The translations under genes and the position numbers were made by a program. Under the pieces are notes generated by a model. The model saw nothing but the letters and a program-made list of their open reading frames with translations. It was not told the DNA's origin and ran no database searches. This document shows positions 8,828 through 17,278 of a stretch of 50,342 nt of DNA, one piece after another. The number at the start of each line of letters is the position of its first letter. The first letter of the stretch is position 1. The stretch lies in NCBI RefSeq assembly GCF_011045015.1, contig NZ_JAAKZY010000061.1, forward strand, positions 1-50,342, given 5' to 3'. Source of the stretch: Streptomyces scabichelini. GTDB lineage: Bacteria; Actinomycetota; Actinomycetes; Streptomycetales; Streptomycetaceae.

Positions 8828-9541
8828 ATGACCGTGCCGCTTTACGTACAGATCAGGCGAGAGATCGAAGCGAAGATCCGAGCCGGGGACCTGCCCCCTG
8901 GCGCGCGACTGCCGACCGAGAAGGACCTCTCCACCCAACACGGCGTCAGCCGTGCCACGGCCCAACGCGTCCTCAACGACCTGGCCGAGGCGGGACTGGC
9001 GATCCGCCGACGGCGCCACGGAACCTTTGTCGCGGACGTGACACGGCAGATCAATCTGCTCAACTTCGTCACCCCCGCGGCAGCCGCGAAGGGCGTACCG
9101 GGCAGACACGAAGTCGTTTCCTCGCGGATCGTCAGGGCCGCCGACGCCATCCTGACTCTCCCCGGCGCCTCCGCCGACACGGCCGTGGTGGAACTGGTCC
9201 GCCGCAAGCTCGACGTGCGCGAGGAGCCACAGTCGGTCGAGCGGCACGTAGTCCTCTTCGCAGTGGCCCCCGACCTGCTGAACGAGAACCTCGAAGACCT
9301 CGTCACCCTCCCGTATCTCCAACGCAGAGGAGTACCGATCGACGCGATCCGGCTCTACCTCGACCCGGTGACCCTCGACGAGCACGACGCCACCCTGCTG
9401 CACAGCGAGACCGGAACGCCCGCGCTGATGAGACGCAGGGAGTTGCGTGCCGATGACGGAAGCACCGTCGAGGTGGTCACGACCCTCGTCCGTCCCGGAA
9501 CCGCCGAGTTCTTCCTGGAGCTGCCCGTCCCCCCCATGTGA
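8828..9541 (+). CDS. GntR-family transcriptional regulator (HutC-like)
   Basis: DNA-binding regulator, 237 aa. The N-terminal winged helix has the GntR pattern PLYVQIRREIEAKIRAG, LPPGARLPTEKDLS and the recognition helix VSRATAQRVLNDLAEAG, ending in the GTFVAD wing. The remainder is a UTRA-like effector-binding domain. ATG at 8828 is preferred because homology starts at once; an in-frame ATG at 8813 is possible. It is divergent from lat and 32 bp ahead of a flavoprotein oxidase, so control of lysine degradation and autoregulation are likely. The effector is unknown. Confidence 0.88.
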   Translation: MTVPLYVQIRREIEAKIRAGDLPPGARLPTEKDLSTQHGVSRATAQRVLNDLAEAGLAIRRRRHGTFVADVTRQINLLNFVTPAAAAKGVPGRHEVVSSRIVRAADAILTLPGASADTAVVELVRRKLDVREEPQSVERHVVLFAVAPDLLNENLEDLVTLPYLQRRGVPIDAIRLYLDPVTLDEHDATLLHSETGTPALMRRRELRADDGSTVEVVTTLVRPGTAEFFLELPVPPM

Positions 9542-9573
9542 GCAGCGTGTCGCTGCCGGAAAGGAATCACGCA

Positions 9574-10740
9574 ATGAAGGTCATCATCATCGGTGCCGGC
9601 GTGCTGGGCGTGAGCGTCGCGAGACAGCTTGCCCTCGCCGGCGAGGACGTTCTCCTGCTCGATCAGCGGGGAGCCGGCACCGGTACGACAGCGACCACCT
9701 TCGCCTGGACCAACTCCAGCCGGAAACCCGACCCGGACTACCACCGGCTGAACCTCGCGGGGATGGAGGAGCACGCCAGGCTGGCCGAGCAACTGCGCGG
9801 CGCGCCGTCGTACTTCCCCAGCGGGGCGCTGCAGTGGGCGGACGCCGCAAACGAGCAGAGGCTCGCCGGCAACGTGGAGCGTCTCCAGGCCATCGGCTAC
9901 CCCGCTCACTGGGTCACGCCCGACGAAGCAACGCGGATCGCAGGCGACCTCCGCATCCCGGCGACCATCACGTCCGTCGCACACTTCCCCAGCGAGGGAT
10001 ACGTACTGCCGGAGCTCTTCGTGAACAACCTGCTGGCGGATGCCGAGCAGCACGGAGCCAAGTGCGCGATCGGCGAGGTCGTGGCCATCGACGACAGGCC
10101 TGACGAAGTAGCCGTCACCCTGGCCGGAGGCGAGGTCTGCAGGGGCCATCGAGTCGTCCTGGCGGCAGGCCGCTGGACAGAACGGCTCGCCGCACGGGCC
10201 GGGATCGACGTTCCCATGGTGACGGACACCGGTCGCGGAGCGCAGACCGTCGGTCTGCTCGGGTACGCCAGGTCCCCCGGACTCGACCTGCGCTGTGTGA
10301 TCCACAGCCCCGGCCTCAACCTCCGCCCCGCAGCCGACGGGCATACCGTCCTTCAGGCTCTCGATCTGAACGCTGACGTCGATCCGGCAGACCCTCCGTC
10401 CATGGACGGGGACCTGGCAAACACCCTCGCTCGGCGATTCTCCGCACTGCTGACCGACCCGAGCCGGGCACCGAAGATCAACCTGCGTATCGGCTTCCGG
10501 TCACTGCCCGCGGACGGCCACACCGTCGCCGGCTATGCCTCCGCGCAGTCCCGCGTCTACTGCCTCGTCTCGCACAGCGGGGTGACCTTGGCGCCGATTC
10601 TGGGACGCCTGGTCGCGGCCGAGATCACAACCGATCAGGAACAGGACCTCCTTCGGTCCTTCCGGCCCACACGCTTCACCGACGTACGGCGCTCGGACAT
10701 CGAGGTAGACCAACACGCCACCAACCTGGGTGAGCAATAG
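9574..10740 (+). CDS. FAD-dependent amino acid oxidase/dehydrogenase (DAO family)
   Basis: Flavoprotein of the D-amino-acid oxidase/glycine oxidase fold, 388 aa. The dinucleotide-binding motif GAGVLGVSVARQLALAG lies at residues 7-23 with the acidic LLLD end of strand two. Further in are the GYVLPELFVNNLLADAE FAD-domain stretch and a C-terminal YCLVSHSGVTLAPILGRLVA segment typical of the family. A GGAAAGGAA ribosome site precedes the ATG. It follows the GntR gene in the same operon, opposite the lysine genes, so a cyclic or D-amino acid linked to lysine, or 2-aminoadipate, is a reasonable substrate. That is inference from context. Confidence 0.8.
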   Translation: MKVIIIGAGVLGVSVARQLALAGEDVLLLDQRGAGTGTTATTFAWTNSSRKPDPDYHRLNLAGMEEHARLAEQLRGAPSYFPSGALQWADAANEQRLAGNVERLQAIGYPAHWVTPDEATRIAGDLRIPATITSVAHFPSEGYVLPELFVNNLLADAEQHGAKCAIGEVVAIDDRPDEVAVTLAGGEVCRGHRVVLAAGRWTERLAARAGIDVPMVTDTGRGAQTVGLLGYARSPGLDLRCVIHSPGLNLRPAADGHTVLQALDLNADVDPADPPSMDGDLANTLARRFSALLTDPSRAPKINLRIGFRSLPADGHTVAGYASAQSRVYCLVSHSGVTLAPILGRLVAAEITTDQEQDLLRSFRPTRFTDVRRSDIEVDQHATNLGEQ

Positions 10741-11188
10741 CCGCCCGTGCCGCCTGAACAGGCGCCGATGAGCGGCGTGCTCAACCCCGAAGACCGGAAA
10801 CGACCCACACAAAAAGGGCCCCGCAGGCGCAGGAGCTCACCCGAAGGGCTTGGGGACAGTAATGCGCCATAGCCGGCCGTCGGCCAACACTCCCGCTGGG
10901 CATCCTTGAGGCCCTGAAGATCCACGCAATGGTCTGGCCGGCTCCGTGTCGGAGTGTTCTCGGTGCGGATGCACGGACGCGGCCGCCTTGATCCTGCCCA
11001 GCCTCGCGAGACGACGAGCCGACGCCCTCTTCGCGATGCTCCGCTCCGCGACGGCACCTTCTACGACCCTCAACCCGCCCCCACGGGTTGACGAAACCCG
11101 AACCGCGTGTGCGTCGGAGTAGCCATACCCAGGTCGCGACGACGGCAGCGACGTTCAACACAGCCGCTGCACCGACCAGGAGGAAGAC
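10741..11188. other. Intergenic region without a recognised gene
   Basis: About 450 bp between two convergent genes. Open frames on the minus strand (for example 10837-11073) have Arg/Ala-rich translations with no motif I can place and no good ribosome site. No tRNA cloverleaf or clear terminator hairpin was found. Confidence 0.4.
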
Positions 11189-11611
11189 CTACGCAACAAT
11201 CTTCGCGACGGAATCGCGAGCCTGCTGCGCGATGCGGTCGTCTGTGGTGTCGTCCGCCCCTCCCACACCGATGGCGCCGATGACCTCCCCGTCGGCCGTC
11301 ACGATCGGCACGCCGCCGGCGACGGGCAGAAGGTTGGAATCGACCAGATGGGGAGGCGCCACCTGCATCTGGGGCGACGCGGCGAAGGCCGCGAACTTGG
11401 CTGTGGGGACACCGCTCACGGCCGAGGTGTAAGCCTTGCGTCGCGCGGTCTCCACGCCAAGGAGCCCGACGCCGTCGTCACTGAGCAGAACCTTCGCGAC
11501 GCCACTTCGGTTGACCACGACAGCGCACACCTTGTGCCCCTCGGCCCTTCCTGCTTCCAGAGCGGCGAGTGCGGCGCCGTGCGCGATCTCGTAGCTGAGG
11601 GGCTCTCGCAT
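11189..11611 (-). CDS. GlcG/HbpS-like haem-binding family protein
   Basis: Small protein of the GlcG/HbpS fold (DUF336), 140 aa, beginning MREPLSYEIAHGAALAALEAG. Typical segments are VVVNRSGVAKVLLSDDG, ARRKAYTSA, GGVPIVTADGEVIGAIGVGG and a final helix. HbpS-type members bind haem outside the cell; others accompany catabolic operons with undefined roles. No signal peptide is visible, so a cytoplasmic location is likely here. It lies downstream of the TetR gene on the same strand, with an inverted ATGTGAA motif in the gap. A paralog sits at 40619-41041 with the same start MREPLSYEIA. Confidence 0.82.
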   Translation of the reverse strand: MREPLSYEIAHGAALAALEAGRAEGHKVCAVVVNRSGVAKVLLSDDGVGLLGVETARRKAYTSAVSGVPTAKFAAFAASPQMQVAPPHLVDSNLLPVAGGVPIVTADGEVIGAIGVGGADDTTDDRIAQQARDSVAKIVA

Positions 11612-11748
11612 GGAGCGGTTCCTTCCCTTGACGACCGAAGAGTCATCGACCGGCCGTCTTCCGCGGTCTTCTTGGGCACCCTCGGTCCAGGCGTTCGCCG
11701 ACCCCGGAGGCGCCAGGAGCTCGCTCAGTATGTCGCCGCCCGGCGCGA

Positions 11749-11774
11749 ATGTGAAGGGGGAATCGCATTCACAT
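11749..11774. promoter_or_regulatory. Candidate TetR operator: ATGTGAA inverted repeat
   Basis: Arms ATGTGAA (11749-11755) and TTCACAT (11768-11774) are perfect inverted repeats 12 bp apart, in the gap between the TetR and GlcG-like genes. ATGTGAA recurs at 12612-12618 in front of the Rieske operon. Assignment to the neighbouring TetR protein is inference. Confidence 0.45.
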
Positions 11775-11788
11775 CGAGGGAGGAGGAC

Positions 11789-12430
11789 TCACCGCGCAGC
11801 CGTGCCGAGCAGGTACAGGCAGGCGACGTCCACCAGCTCGTCGGTGAGCTGACGCCACGTCAGAGGCCGGTCGGACTCGAACACTTCGCCGTACAGCACG
11901 CGGTTCTGACAGGTCCCGTAGATCAAGCGATAGACGACATCCAGGCGCACCTCCGGCTCCGGCGCGTCGATCGTCGGCACGATCGGCTCCAGGAACTGCC
12001 GGAAGACACGGCCGGCATCAATGGCAGCCTCGGATCCGACCCGAGCCACTGCGGGATCGGTGGCGCCCGCAGCCAAGAAGACGCGCATCAGGCGCTCGTG
12101 CGCTTGATATGTCTCGGTGAGTCCGGCGACCGCCGAGGCGACCAGCGCGGCCGGATCCGTGCGCAGCGGAGTGAAGCGGCGAATGATGTCAGCGCGAAAC
12201 TGATCGATCATATCGTGCTGCAAAGCCGCGGTCAGACGGTCCTTGTCGCCGAACCGCCGATAGACGCTGCCCACCGAGACGCCCGCCCGGGAAGCGACGG
12301 CCGCGACGGTGAGCGCCTCGGTACCACCCTCTTCGAGGAGGGCCGTGCCTGCTTCCAGGATCCGCTGCTGGGTCAGCCGGCTGCGCGCCTGTTGTGCCGG
12401 CGGCAGATCGAGCGACGGTTCGGTACTCAC
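11789..12430 (-). CDS. TetR-family transcriptional regulator
   Basis: Repressor-type regulator, 213 aa. The N-terminal HTH is clear: RSRLTQQRILEAGTALLEEG, then LTVAAVASRAGVSVGSVYRRFGDKD at about 38-62. The C-terminal helical domain (about 65-213) would bind an effector. GTG at 12430 was chosen because upstream codons are low-complexity and unlike the family. It is divergent from the Rieske oxygenase operon, the usual arrangement for a repressor of that operon, with candidate sites at 11749 and 12601. The inducer is unknown, probably an aromatic compound or its CoA ester. Confidence 0.87.
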   Translation of the reverse strand: MSTEPSLDLPPAQQARSRLTQQRILEAGTALLEEGGTEALTVAAVASRAGVSVGSVYRRFGDKDRLTAALQHDMIDQFRADIIRRFTPLRTDPAALVASAVAGLTETYQAHERLMRVFLAAGATDPAVARVGSEAAIDAGRVFRQFLEPIVPTIDAPEPEVRLDVVYRLIYGTCQNRVLYGEVFESDRPLTWRQLTDELVDVACLYLLGTAAR

Positions 12431-12727
12431 CGCCCCAGCGTATACACCGCCTGCAGCCCCTCCGGCAGCCCCGGTACGCGGCACCGCCCGGCCGCGATCG
12501 GCGGTGCACCTGGGCGGCATCCTGCCCAACCAGGCCTTCCGCCGGTCGACCACTTCCCCGGCCGACGAGCACCTGAACGTGACCCTTGACGCACTCGCAG
12601 GTTAAATGCGAATGTGAATTAACAATCCTATTTGAGGCCGCACACGACGCTGCCCTCGCAGGTGATCCCCCACAGCCCTGCATGCGCGCCACCGGCTGTG
12701 CGTCCGAGCCGCACGGGAGACAGAACG
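12431..12727. promoter_or_regulatory. Divergent promoter between TetR gene and Rieske operon
   Basis: An AT-rich island around 12601-12632 stands out from the surrounding GC-rich DNA. It carries GTTAA (12601-12605) and TTAAC (12619-12623) as inverted arms around ATGCGAATGTGAA, which contains ATGTGAA at 12612-12618 and shares the motif found in front of the GlcG-like gene. This is a plausible operator/promoter core about 105 bp before the Rieske start. Confidence 0.45.
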
Positions 12728-14026
12728 ATGACCACCACTTCAGACACTTCAGGGGTCGACACCGGCACGGCCTACGGTCGCCCGAAACCCTCGTACAACG
12801 CCCGTCTGCGCGAGGTCGGGCCCGGAACGCCCATGGGAGAGGCCCTGCGTCGCTACTGGCACCCGGTCGCCAGCTCCGAGACGCTCATCGCCGGTGCCCT
12901 GCCGCAGAAGACCCGCGTACTGGGCGAGGACCTGGTCGTGTTCCGGGACGGGCAGGGCAAGCCCGGTGTCGTGATCGAGCGCTGTACCCACCGCGGCGCC
13001 AGCCTCTACTACGGCCGCGTCGAGGACGACGGCATCCGCTGCTGCTACCACGGCTGGAAGTTCGACGTCCAGGGCCGCTGCATCGAGCAGGCGTGCGAGC
13101 CGGGCCTGGGGCGCAGGCGCGACGCCGCACGTCAGCCGTGGTATCCCGTCGAGGAGCGCTACGGCCTGGTCTTCGTCTACATGGGCCCGCCCGAGCTCAA
13201 GCCCGAACTCCCCCGCTACGACGTGCTGGAGGACCCCGCGGAGGACGAGAAGTACTTCGCCAGCTGGCCGGTTCCCCACGCCGCGGTCCTCGGCATGCCG
13301 ACGGACTTCAGCTGGCTCAACATCTACGAGAACTCCGCCGACCCGACGCACGTCACCTGGCTCCACTCCACGCACAGCGGGTACCAGATGATGGGCACCG
13401 GCACCTTCGGCTACCCCGAGAACTTCTTCGACCCGGCCCTCATCGCCGACCGTGTGACGTACGAGCGCACCGACCACGGGCTGAAGTACACCCAGCGATT
13501 CGAGGTCGAGGGCGAGGACGGCGAGGTCACCGAGTGCGGCTTCGCGGTCGAGCAGCATCTTCCCAACGTCTTCGGCCTGCCGGACTTCGTGAAGATGACC
13601 TTTGACGAGCGGCCGGACCAGTTGCTGTGGGTCGTGCCCTCCGACGACACCAGCCACCGGCTCTTCTTCTCGATCCGCACGAACGATCCCGAGCGCATGG
13701 TCCACTTCGTCATCGGCATCACGCAGAACGGCAAGCAGAACCACGAACTGACCGACGAGGAGCGCCAGAAGTTCCCCGGTGACGCGGAGGCCCAGGGCTC
13801 GCAGGGAGCGATCACCCTGGACTCCGAGGAGACCCTGGCCACCGGAGACCGCGGCGTCGTCATGCTGCGTCGCATGCTTCTCGCGATGGTCGACGACGTC
13901 GAGGCCGGGCGCGACCCGATCAACATCGTCCGCGACGCGTCGCAGGTCCACCGCACCGAGTCCGGCCTCTTCACCCTCGGCAAGCGCCCGTCGGGCGACG
14001 ACGCCACGGCCACCGCCGCAGTCTGA
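12728..14026 (+). CDS. Rieske non-haem iron oxygenase, large subunit (LigXa/phthalate dioxygenase-like)
   Basis: Terminal oxygenase of a two-component aromatic ring-hydroxylating or O-demethylating system, 432 aa. The Rieske cluster ligands are Cys86-x-His88 and Cys105-x2-His108, in RCTHRGASL and CCYHGWKFD. The mononuclear iron site is ENSADPTHVTWLH, with Asp205, His208 and His213. The N-terminal EALRRYWHPVASS and LGEDLVVFRD segments are those of the phthalate 4,5-dioxygenase and 5,5'-dehydrodivanillate O-demethylase group. ATG at 12728 follows a GGGAGACAG ribosome site; upstream in-frame codons are not family-like. The reductase follows 9 bp later. The substrate is not determinable; an aromatic acid is likely. 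Confidence 0.9.
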   Translation: MTTTSDTSGVDTGTAYGRPKPSYNARLREVGPGTPMGEALRRYWHPVASSETLIAGALPQKTRVLGEDLVVFRDGQGKPGVVIERCTHRGASLYYGRVEDDGIRCCYHGWKFDVQGRCIEQACEPGLGRRRDAARQPWYPVEERYGLVFVYMGPPELKPELPRYDVLEDPAEDEKYFASWPVPHAAVLGMPTDFSWLNIYENSADPTHVTWLHSTHSGYQMMGTGTFGYPENFFDPALIADRVTYERTDHGLKYTQRFEVEGEDGEVTECGFAVEQHLPNVFGLPDFVKMTFDERPDQLLWVVPSDDTSHRLFFSIRTNDPERMVHFVIGITQNGKQNHELTDEERQKFPGDAEAQGSQGAITLDSEETLATGDRGVVMLRRMLLAMVDDVEAGRDPINIVRDASQVHRTESGLFTLGKRPSGDDATATAAV

Positions 14027-14035
14027 GCAAGAACG

Positions 14036-14998
14036 ATGAGCAACGAGTGGCTCGACACCATCGTGGTCGCCCGGCACGATGCGACGGCCCGGATCGTGGT
14101 GCTCGATCTGGTCAGTCCCGCCGGCATCGAGCTCCCGGAGTTCGCCGCCGGCGCCCACGTCGACGTACTGGTGGATGGTGCCGCCGGGCTGGTGCGCCAG
14201 TACTCCCTGTGCGGGCCGCCGCAAGACCGCACCCGATATCGGCTGGCGGTGCTGGCCGAGGCGGCCTCGCGCGGCGGCTCGCTGGGGATGCATCGGCTCC
14301 GCGAGGGCGACAGGCTGCGGATCTCGCGTCCGCGGAACAGGTTCGGAGTCTCGGACCAGGCGCGTCGCCATCTGCTGATGGCCGGCGGAATCGGCGTCAC
14401 TCCCCTGTTGGCCATGGCACACGAGCTCGAAGCCAGAGGCGCGGAGTACGCGTTGCACCACTTCGCTCGAAGCCGGCCGGATTCGGCGTTCCTCGACGAG
14501 TTGGAGCAGAACCCCCGCGTTCGGCTCCACTTCGACGACGGCCCGGACGACCAGCGCTTCATCTCCGCCACCGACCTCGGTCCGCCCGACCCCGACACGG
14601 CGATCTACGTCTGTGGCCCCGGGGGCTTCATGGACTTCGTGATCTCCATGGCACTCGGAGCGGGATGGCCCGCCGAAGCGATCCACAAGGAGCGCTTCGC
14701 GCCCGTGGAAGACGCCGCCGCGCACACGGCCGGCGGGACGTTCAGGGTGCGGCTGGCCAAGACCGGCGGCGAGTACGAGGTCAAGGACGGCGAGAGCGTA
14801 CTCGACGTCCTGCTCGCGGGCGGCGTCGACGCCCCCTACTCCTGCCAGCAGGGAATCTGCGGCGAGTGCATCGTGCGCGTACTCGCCGGAGAGCCCGACC
14901 ACCGCGACGACATCCTGACCGACCGTGAACGCGCCGACGGCATGTTCACCACGTGCTCATCGCGAGCACACTCACCGATTCTGGAGCTCGACCTATGA
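14036..14998 (+). CDS. Phthalate-dioxygenase-type reductase (flavin/NAD/2Fe-2S)
   Basis: Electron-transfer partner of the preceding Rieske oxygenase, 320 aa. Domain order is the flavin domain (RQYSLCGPP, about residues 54-62), the NAD domain (LLMAGGIGVTPLLAMAHEL, then YVCGPGGFMDFV) and a C-terminal plant-type 2Fe-2S ferredoxin. The cluster cysteines are in SCQQGICGEC with a final Cys in FTTC. This is the VanB/PDR layout. Its stop overlaps the next start as ATGA. A second reductase of the same class lies at 48944-49939 beside a P450. Confidence 0.92.
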   Translation: MSNEWLDTIVVARHDATARIVVLDLVSPAGIELPEFAAGAHVDVLVDGAAGLVRQYSLCGPPQDRTRYRLAVLAEAASRGGSLGMHRLREGDRLRISRPRNRFGVSDQARRHLLMAGGIGVTPLLAMAHELEARGAEYALHHFARSRPDSAFLDELEQNPRVRLHFDDGPDDQRFISATDLGPPDPDTAIYVCGPGGFMDFVISMALGAGWPAEAIHKERFAPVEDAAAHTAGGTFRVRLAKTGGEYEVKDGESVLDVLLAGGVDAPYSCQQGICGECIVRVLAGEPDHRDDILTDRERADGMFTTCSSRAHSPILELDL

Positions 14999-15408
14999 CG
15001 ACCGCATCCACCGCAACCACCGGACCCACCGCGACCGTCCAGGCGATCGAGCAGGCAGAGGCCGCATGGCTCGTGGCTCTCACCGAGGGCGAGGAAGCGA
15101 TGACCGCCCTCATGCTTGCGGACAGCCGGGCCGTCCACGGCCCGGTCGGAAAGATCGACGACCGCGAGACCTTCGCCCATTTCACCTGGACCCGCCGCCG
15201 CCACGTTTTCGCGAAGGCCGAGGAGCTCAGCATCACGGTGCACGGCACCACCGCGATCACCACATGCCTCCAGGAGATGCACATCGTCTTCGACGAGAAC
15301 CTCCCGCCGTTCCCGGTCCAGGAGGCGGTGACGCGGGTCTGGGAGGAGACCGCGGAGGGCTGGCGCCTGGCGCACCTGCACCAGGCCAAGCGCATGCCGC
15401 CGGGCTGA
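14995..15408 (+). CDS. NTF2-like/DUF4440 protein coupled to the Rieske system
   Basis: Small alpha+beta-cone protein of the NTF2/SnoaL-like superfamily, 137 aa: AIEQAEAAWLVALTEGEEA, then SRAVHGPVGKIDDRETF and a C-terminal TRVWEETAEGWRLAHLHQAKR strand pair. The ATGA overlap with the reductase stop implies coupled translation. Ring-hydroxylating dioxygenase beta subunits share this fold, so a structural or accessory role with the oxygenase is possible, but no sequence hallmark of a beta subunit is visible. A paralog on the opposite strand at 23675-24094 shares QAEAAWLVA, the VHGPVG segment and the same C-terminal pattern. Confidence 0.75.
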   Translation: MTTASTATTGPTATVQAIEQAEAAWLVALTEGEEAMTALMLADSRAVHGPVGKIDDRETFAHFTWTRRRHVFAKAEELSITVHGTTAITTCLQEMHIVFDENLPPFPVQEAVTRVWEETAEGWRLAHLHQAKRMPPG

Positions 15409-15551
15409 GGCCCGGGAAGACCGACCGCCCTGCCCCTCACTCGGCTGTTCGATGAACGGACATGAGGGTTCAGGGCATGCCTCCGTGGGCGGAGAGTTCG
15501 TCAGGCAGGGTTCGTGCGGCGATCGCCGCTGTTGTGGAGATGAGGCAACAC

Positions 15552-17042
15552 ATGTCAGCCACTGAGACCGAGGCACCCACGTCCGGCGCGGTCCGGACCA
15601 GCGACCTCGTCATCGCGGGCGAGCACGTCGCGGCCAGGGACGGCCGCTACTACGAGACGACCGAGGCCCTGACCGGTGAACCGATCGCACGGGTCGCGGC
15701 AGCCTCCGTCGAGGACGTCAACCTCGCGGTGGACGCGGCGGCGGCCGCCTTTCCGGAATGGTCAGGCCTTCCGCCGGCCGCGCGGCGGTCGGTTCTGGAG
15801 CGTGCGGCCGTCCTGCTCGGCGAGCGCACCGACGAGATCGTCGCCACGATGAGTCGCGAGATGGGCGCCACTCTCCCCTGGTGCGGCTTCAACGTGCACG
15901 TCGCGAAGGGCATGCTCGTCGAGGCGGCGGCCCAGGCCTACTCGGCGGTCGGCGAGGTCATCCCATCGGACGTGCCCGGCCTCACCGCTCTCGGCGTGCG
16001 TCAGCCGGTCGGCGTCGTCGTCGGCATCGCACCGTGGAACGCACCGCTGATCCTCGGCGTACGCGCCATCGTGTGGCCGCTGGTGTGGGGCAACACCGTG
16101 GTGCTGAAGTCCTCCGAGCAGACGCCGCTCACCCAGGCCGCCATCGTCCAGGTGCTGCTCGATGCCGGTGTGCCCGCCGGAGCGGTCAACCTCATCAGCA
16201 ACGCGCCCGAGGACGGTCCGAGCGTCGTCGAGGCGCTGATCGCCCACCCCGCCGTGACGCGCGTGAACTTCACCGGATCCAGCAGGGTCGGCCGTATCAT
16301 CGGCGAACTCGGCGGTCGCCACCTGACCCGTGTGGTCCTCGAACTCGGTGGCAAAGCGCCGTTCTTGGTGCTTGCTGACGCGGATCTGGAAGAGGCCGCT
16401 GCGGCTGCCAGCTTCGGTGCCTTCATGAACCAGGGCGAGATCTGCATGTCGACCGAGCGCGTCATCGTGGACACAACTGTCGCCGACGAGCTCTCCTCCC
16501 GCCTCGCCGAGCGTGCCGCCAAGCTGGTCGTCGGACCCCCGAGCGACCCCGCCTCACAGATCGGTCCGCTGGTCCACGCCGTCGCCCGGGACCACGTGGT
16601 CGCGTTGATCGAGGACGCCCGCGCCAAGGGCGCGCAGGTCCTGACCGGTGGTACGGCCGACGGCTTGTTCGTGCAGCCCACCGTGCTGCGCGGGGTCACT
16701 TCGGACATGCGTATCTACACCGAGGAGACCTTCGGACCGGTGGTCTCGATCATCGAGGTGGATTCGACCGACGAAGCCGTCGCGGTCGCCAACGACACCG
16801 AGTACGGACTCTCCGCCGCGGTCTTCGGCAAGGACGCGGCAGCGGCCCTCGACGTGGCTCGCCGGATCAAGTCCGGCATCTGCCACATCAACAGCGCCAC
16901 CGTGCACGACGAACCGCAGATGCCGTTCGGCGGTGTCGGCGCCAGCGGCTGGGGCCGGTTCGGCTCCCGCGCCGCGCTGGAGGAGTTCACCGAGTTGCGC
17001 TGGATCACCATCCAGTCCGGCTCCCGGCACTACCCGATCTGA
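15552..17042 (+). CDS. Aromatic aldehyde dehydrogenase (vanillin/benzaldehyde dehydrogenase-like)
   Basis: NAD(P)-dependent aldehyde dehydrogenase, 496 aa, oxidising an aldehyde to the acid. Visible motifs are GIAPWNAPLILGVRA, FTGSSRVGRII, the general base Glu in VLELGGKAP and the nucleophile Cys in MNQGEICMSTERV. The QGEICMSTER form is typical of vanillin/salicylaldehyde-type dehydrogenases as recalled. ATG at 15552 was preferred to 15462 because the segment between is not family-like. It sits in the Rieske-maleylacetate reductase operon, which supports an aromatic aldehyde substrate. A broken paralog is at 44855-45173. Confidence 0.9.
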   Translation: MSATETEAPTSGAVRTSDLVIAGEHVAARDGRYYETTEALTGEPIARVAAASVEDVNLAVDAAAAAFPEWSGLPPAARRSVLERAAVLLGERTDEIVATMSREMGATLPWCGFNVHVAKGMLVEAAAQAYSAVGEVIPSDVPGLTALGVRQPVGVVVGIAPWNAPLILGVRAIVWPLVWGNTVVLKSSEQTPLTQAAIVQVLLDAGVPAGAVNLISNAPEDGPSVVEALIAHPAVTRVNFTGSSRVGRIIGELGGRHLTRVVLELGGKAPFLVLADADLEEAAAAASFGAFMNQGEICMSTERVIVDTTVADELSSRLAERAAKLVVGPPSDPASQIGPLVHAVARDHVVALIEDARAKGAQVLTGGTADGLFVQPTVLRGVTSDMRIYTEETFGPVVSIIEVDSTDEAVAVANDTEYGLSAAVFGKDAAAALDVARRIKSGICHINSATVHDEPQMPFGGVGASGWGRFGSRAALEEFTELRWITIQSGSRHYPI

Positions 17043-17044
17043 CG

Positions 17045-17233
17045 ATGCGACGACGTCGTACGGCGCCCGTGACACCGCGTGCGCCGCGTCCCCGGCCCTT
17101 GCTCCCATTGCTGTGGTGCCTTGCCGCGGCGTTCAGCCCGGCGGTGGGCGCGGCATGGCTGGTGGACGCCCGAGAGACAGAGGCCTCCCAGCGGCTCGAC
17201 CGAGAGCTGGAGGAACTCCTCAAGTCTGGCTGA
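17045..17233 (+). CDS. Possible small membrane protein
   Basis: A 62-codon frame starting 2 bp after the aldehyde dehydrogenase stop. It has an Arg-rich start, one hydrophobic stretch (PLLPLLWCLAAAFSPAVGAAWLV split around residues 18-40) and a charged amphipathic tail (SQRLDRELEELL). That layout suits a single-span small protein, and codon choice is GC-rich at third positions. No family is recognised and there is no good ribosome site, so it could be chance. Confidence 0.35.
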   Translation: MRRRRTAPVTPRAPRPRPLLPLLWCLAAAFSPAVGAAWLVDARETEASQRLDRELEELLKSG

Positions 17234-17278
17234 CGAGGCCCCTGTATCAGGGATCTCCGCCCCTCCAAGGAGTCAACA

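Noticed and set aside
10781..11161. Minus-strand frames in the gap after the DAO-type oxidase
   Set aside because: No recognisable motif, no convincing ribosome site; considered as a transposase or integrase remnant but nothing supports that.
12749..14902. 717-codon minus-strand frame opposite the Rieske and reductase genes
   Set aside because: Low-complexity Val/Gly/Asp-rich translation, antisense to genes with clear cofactor motifs.
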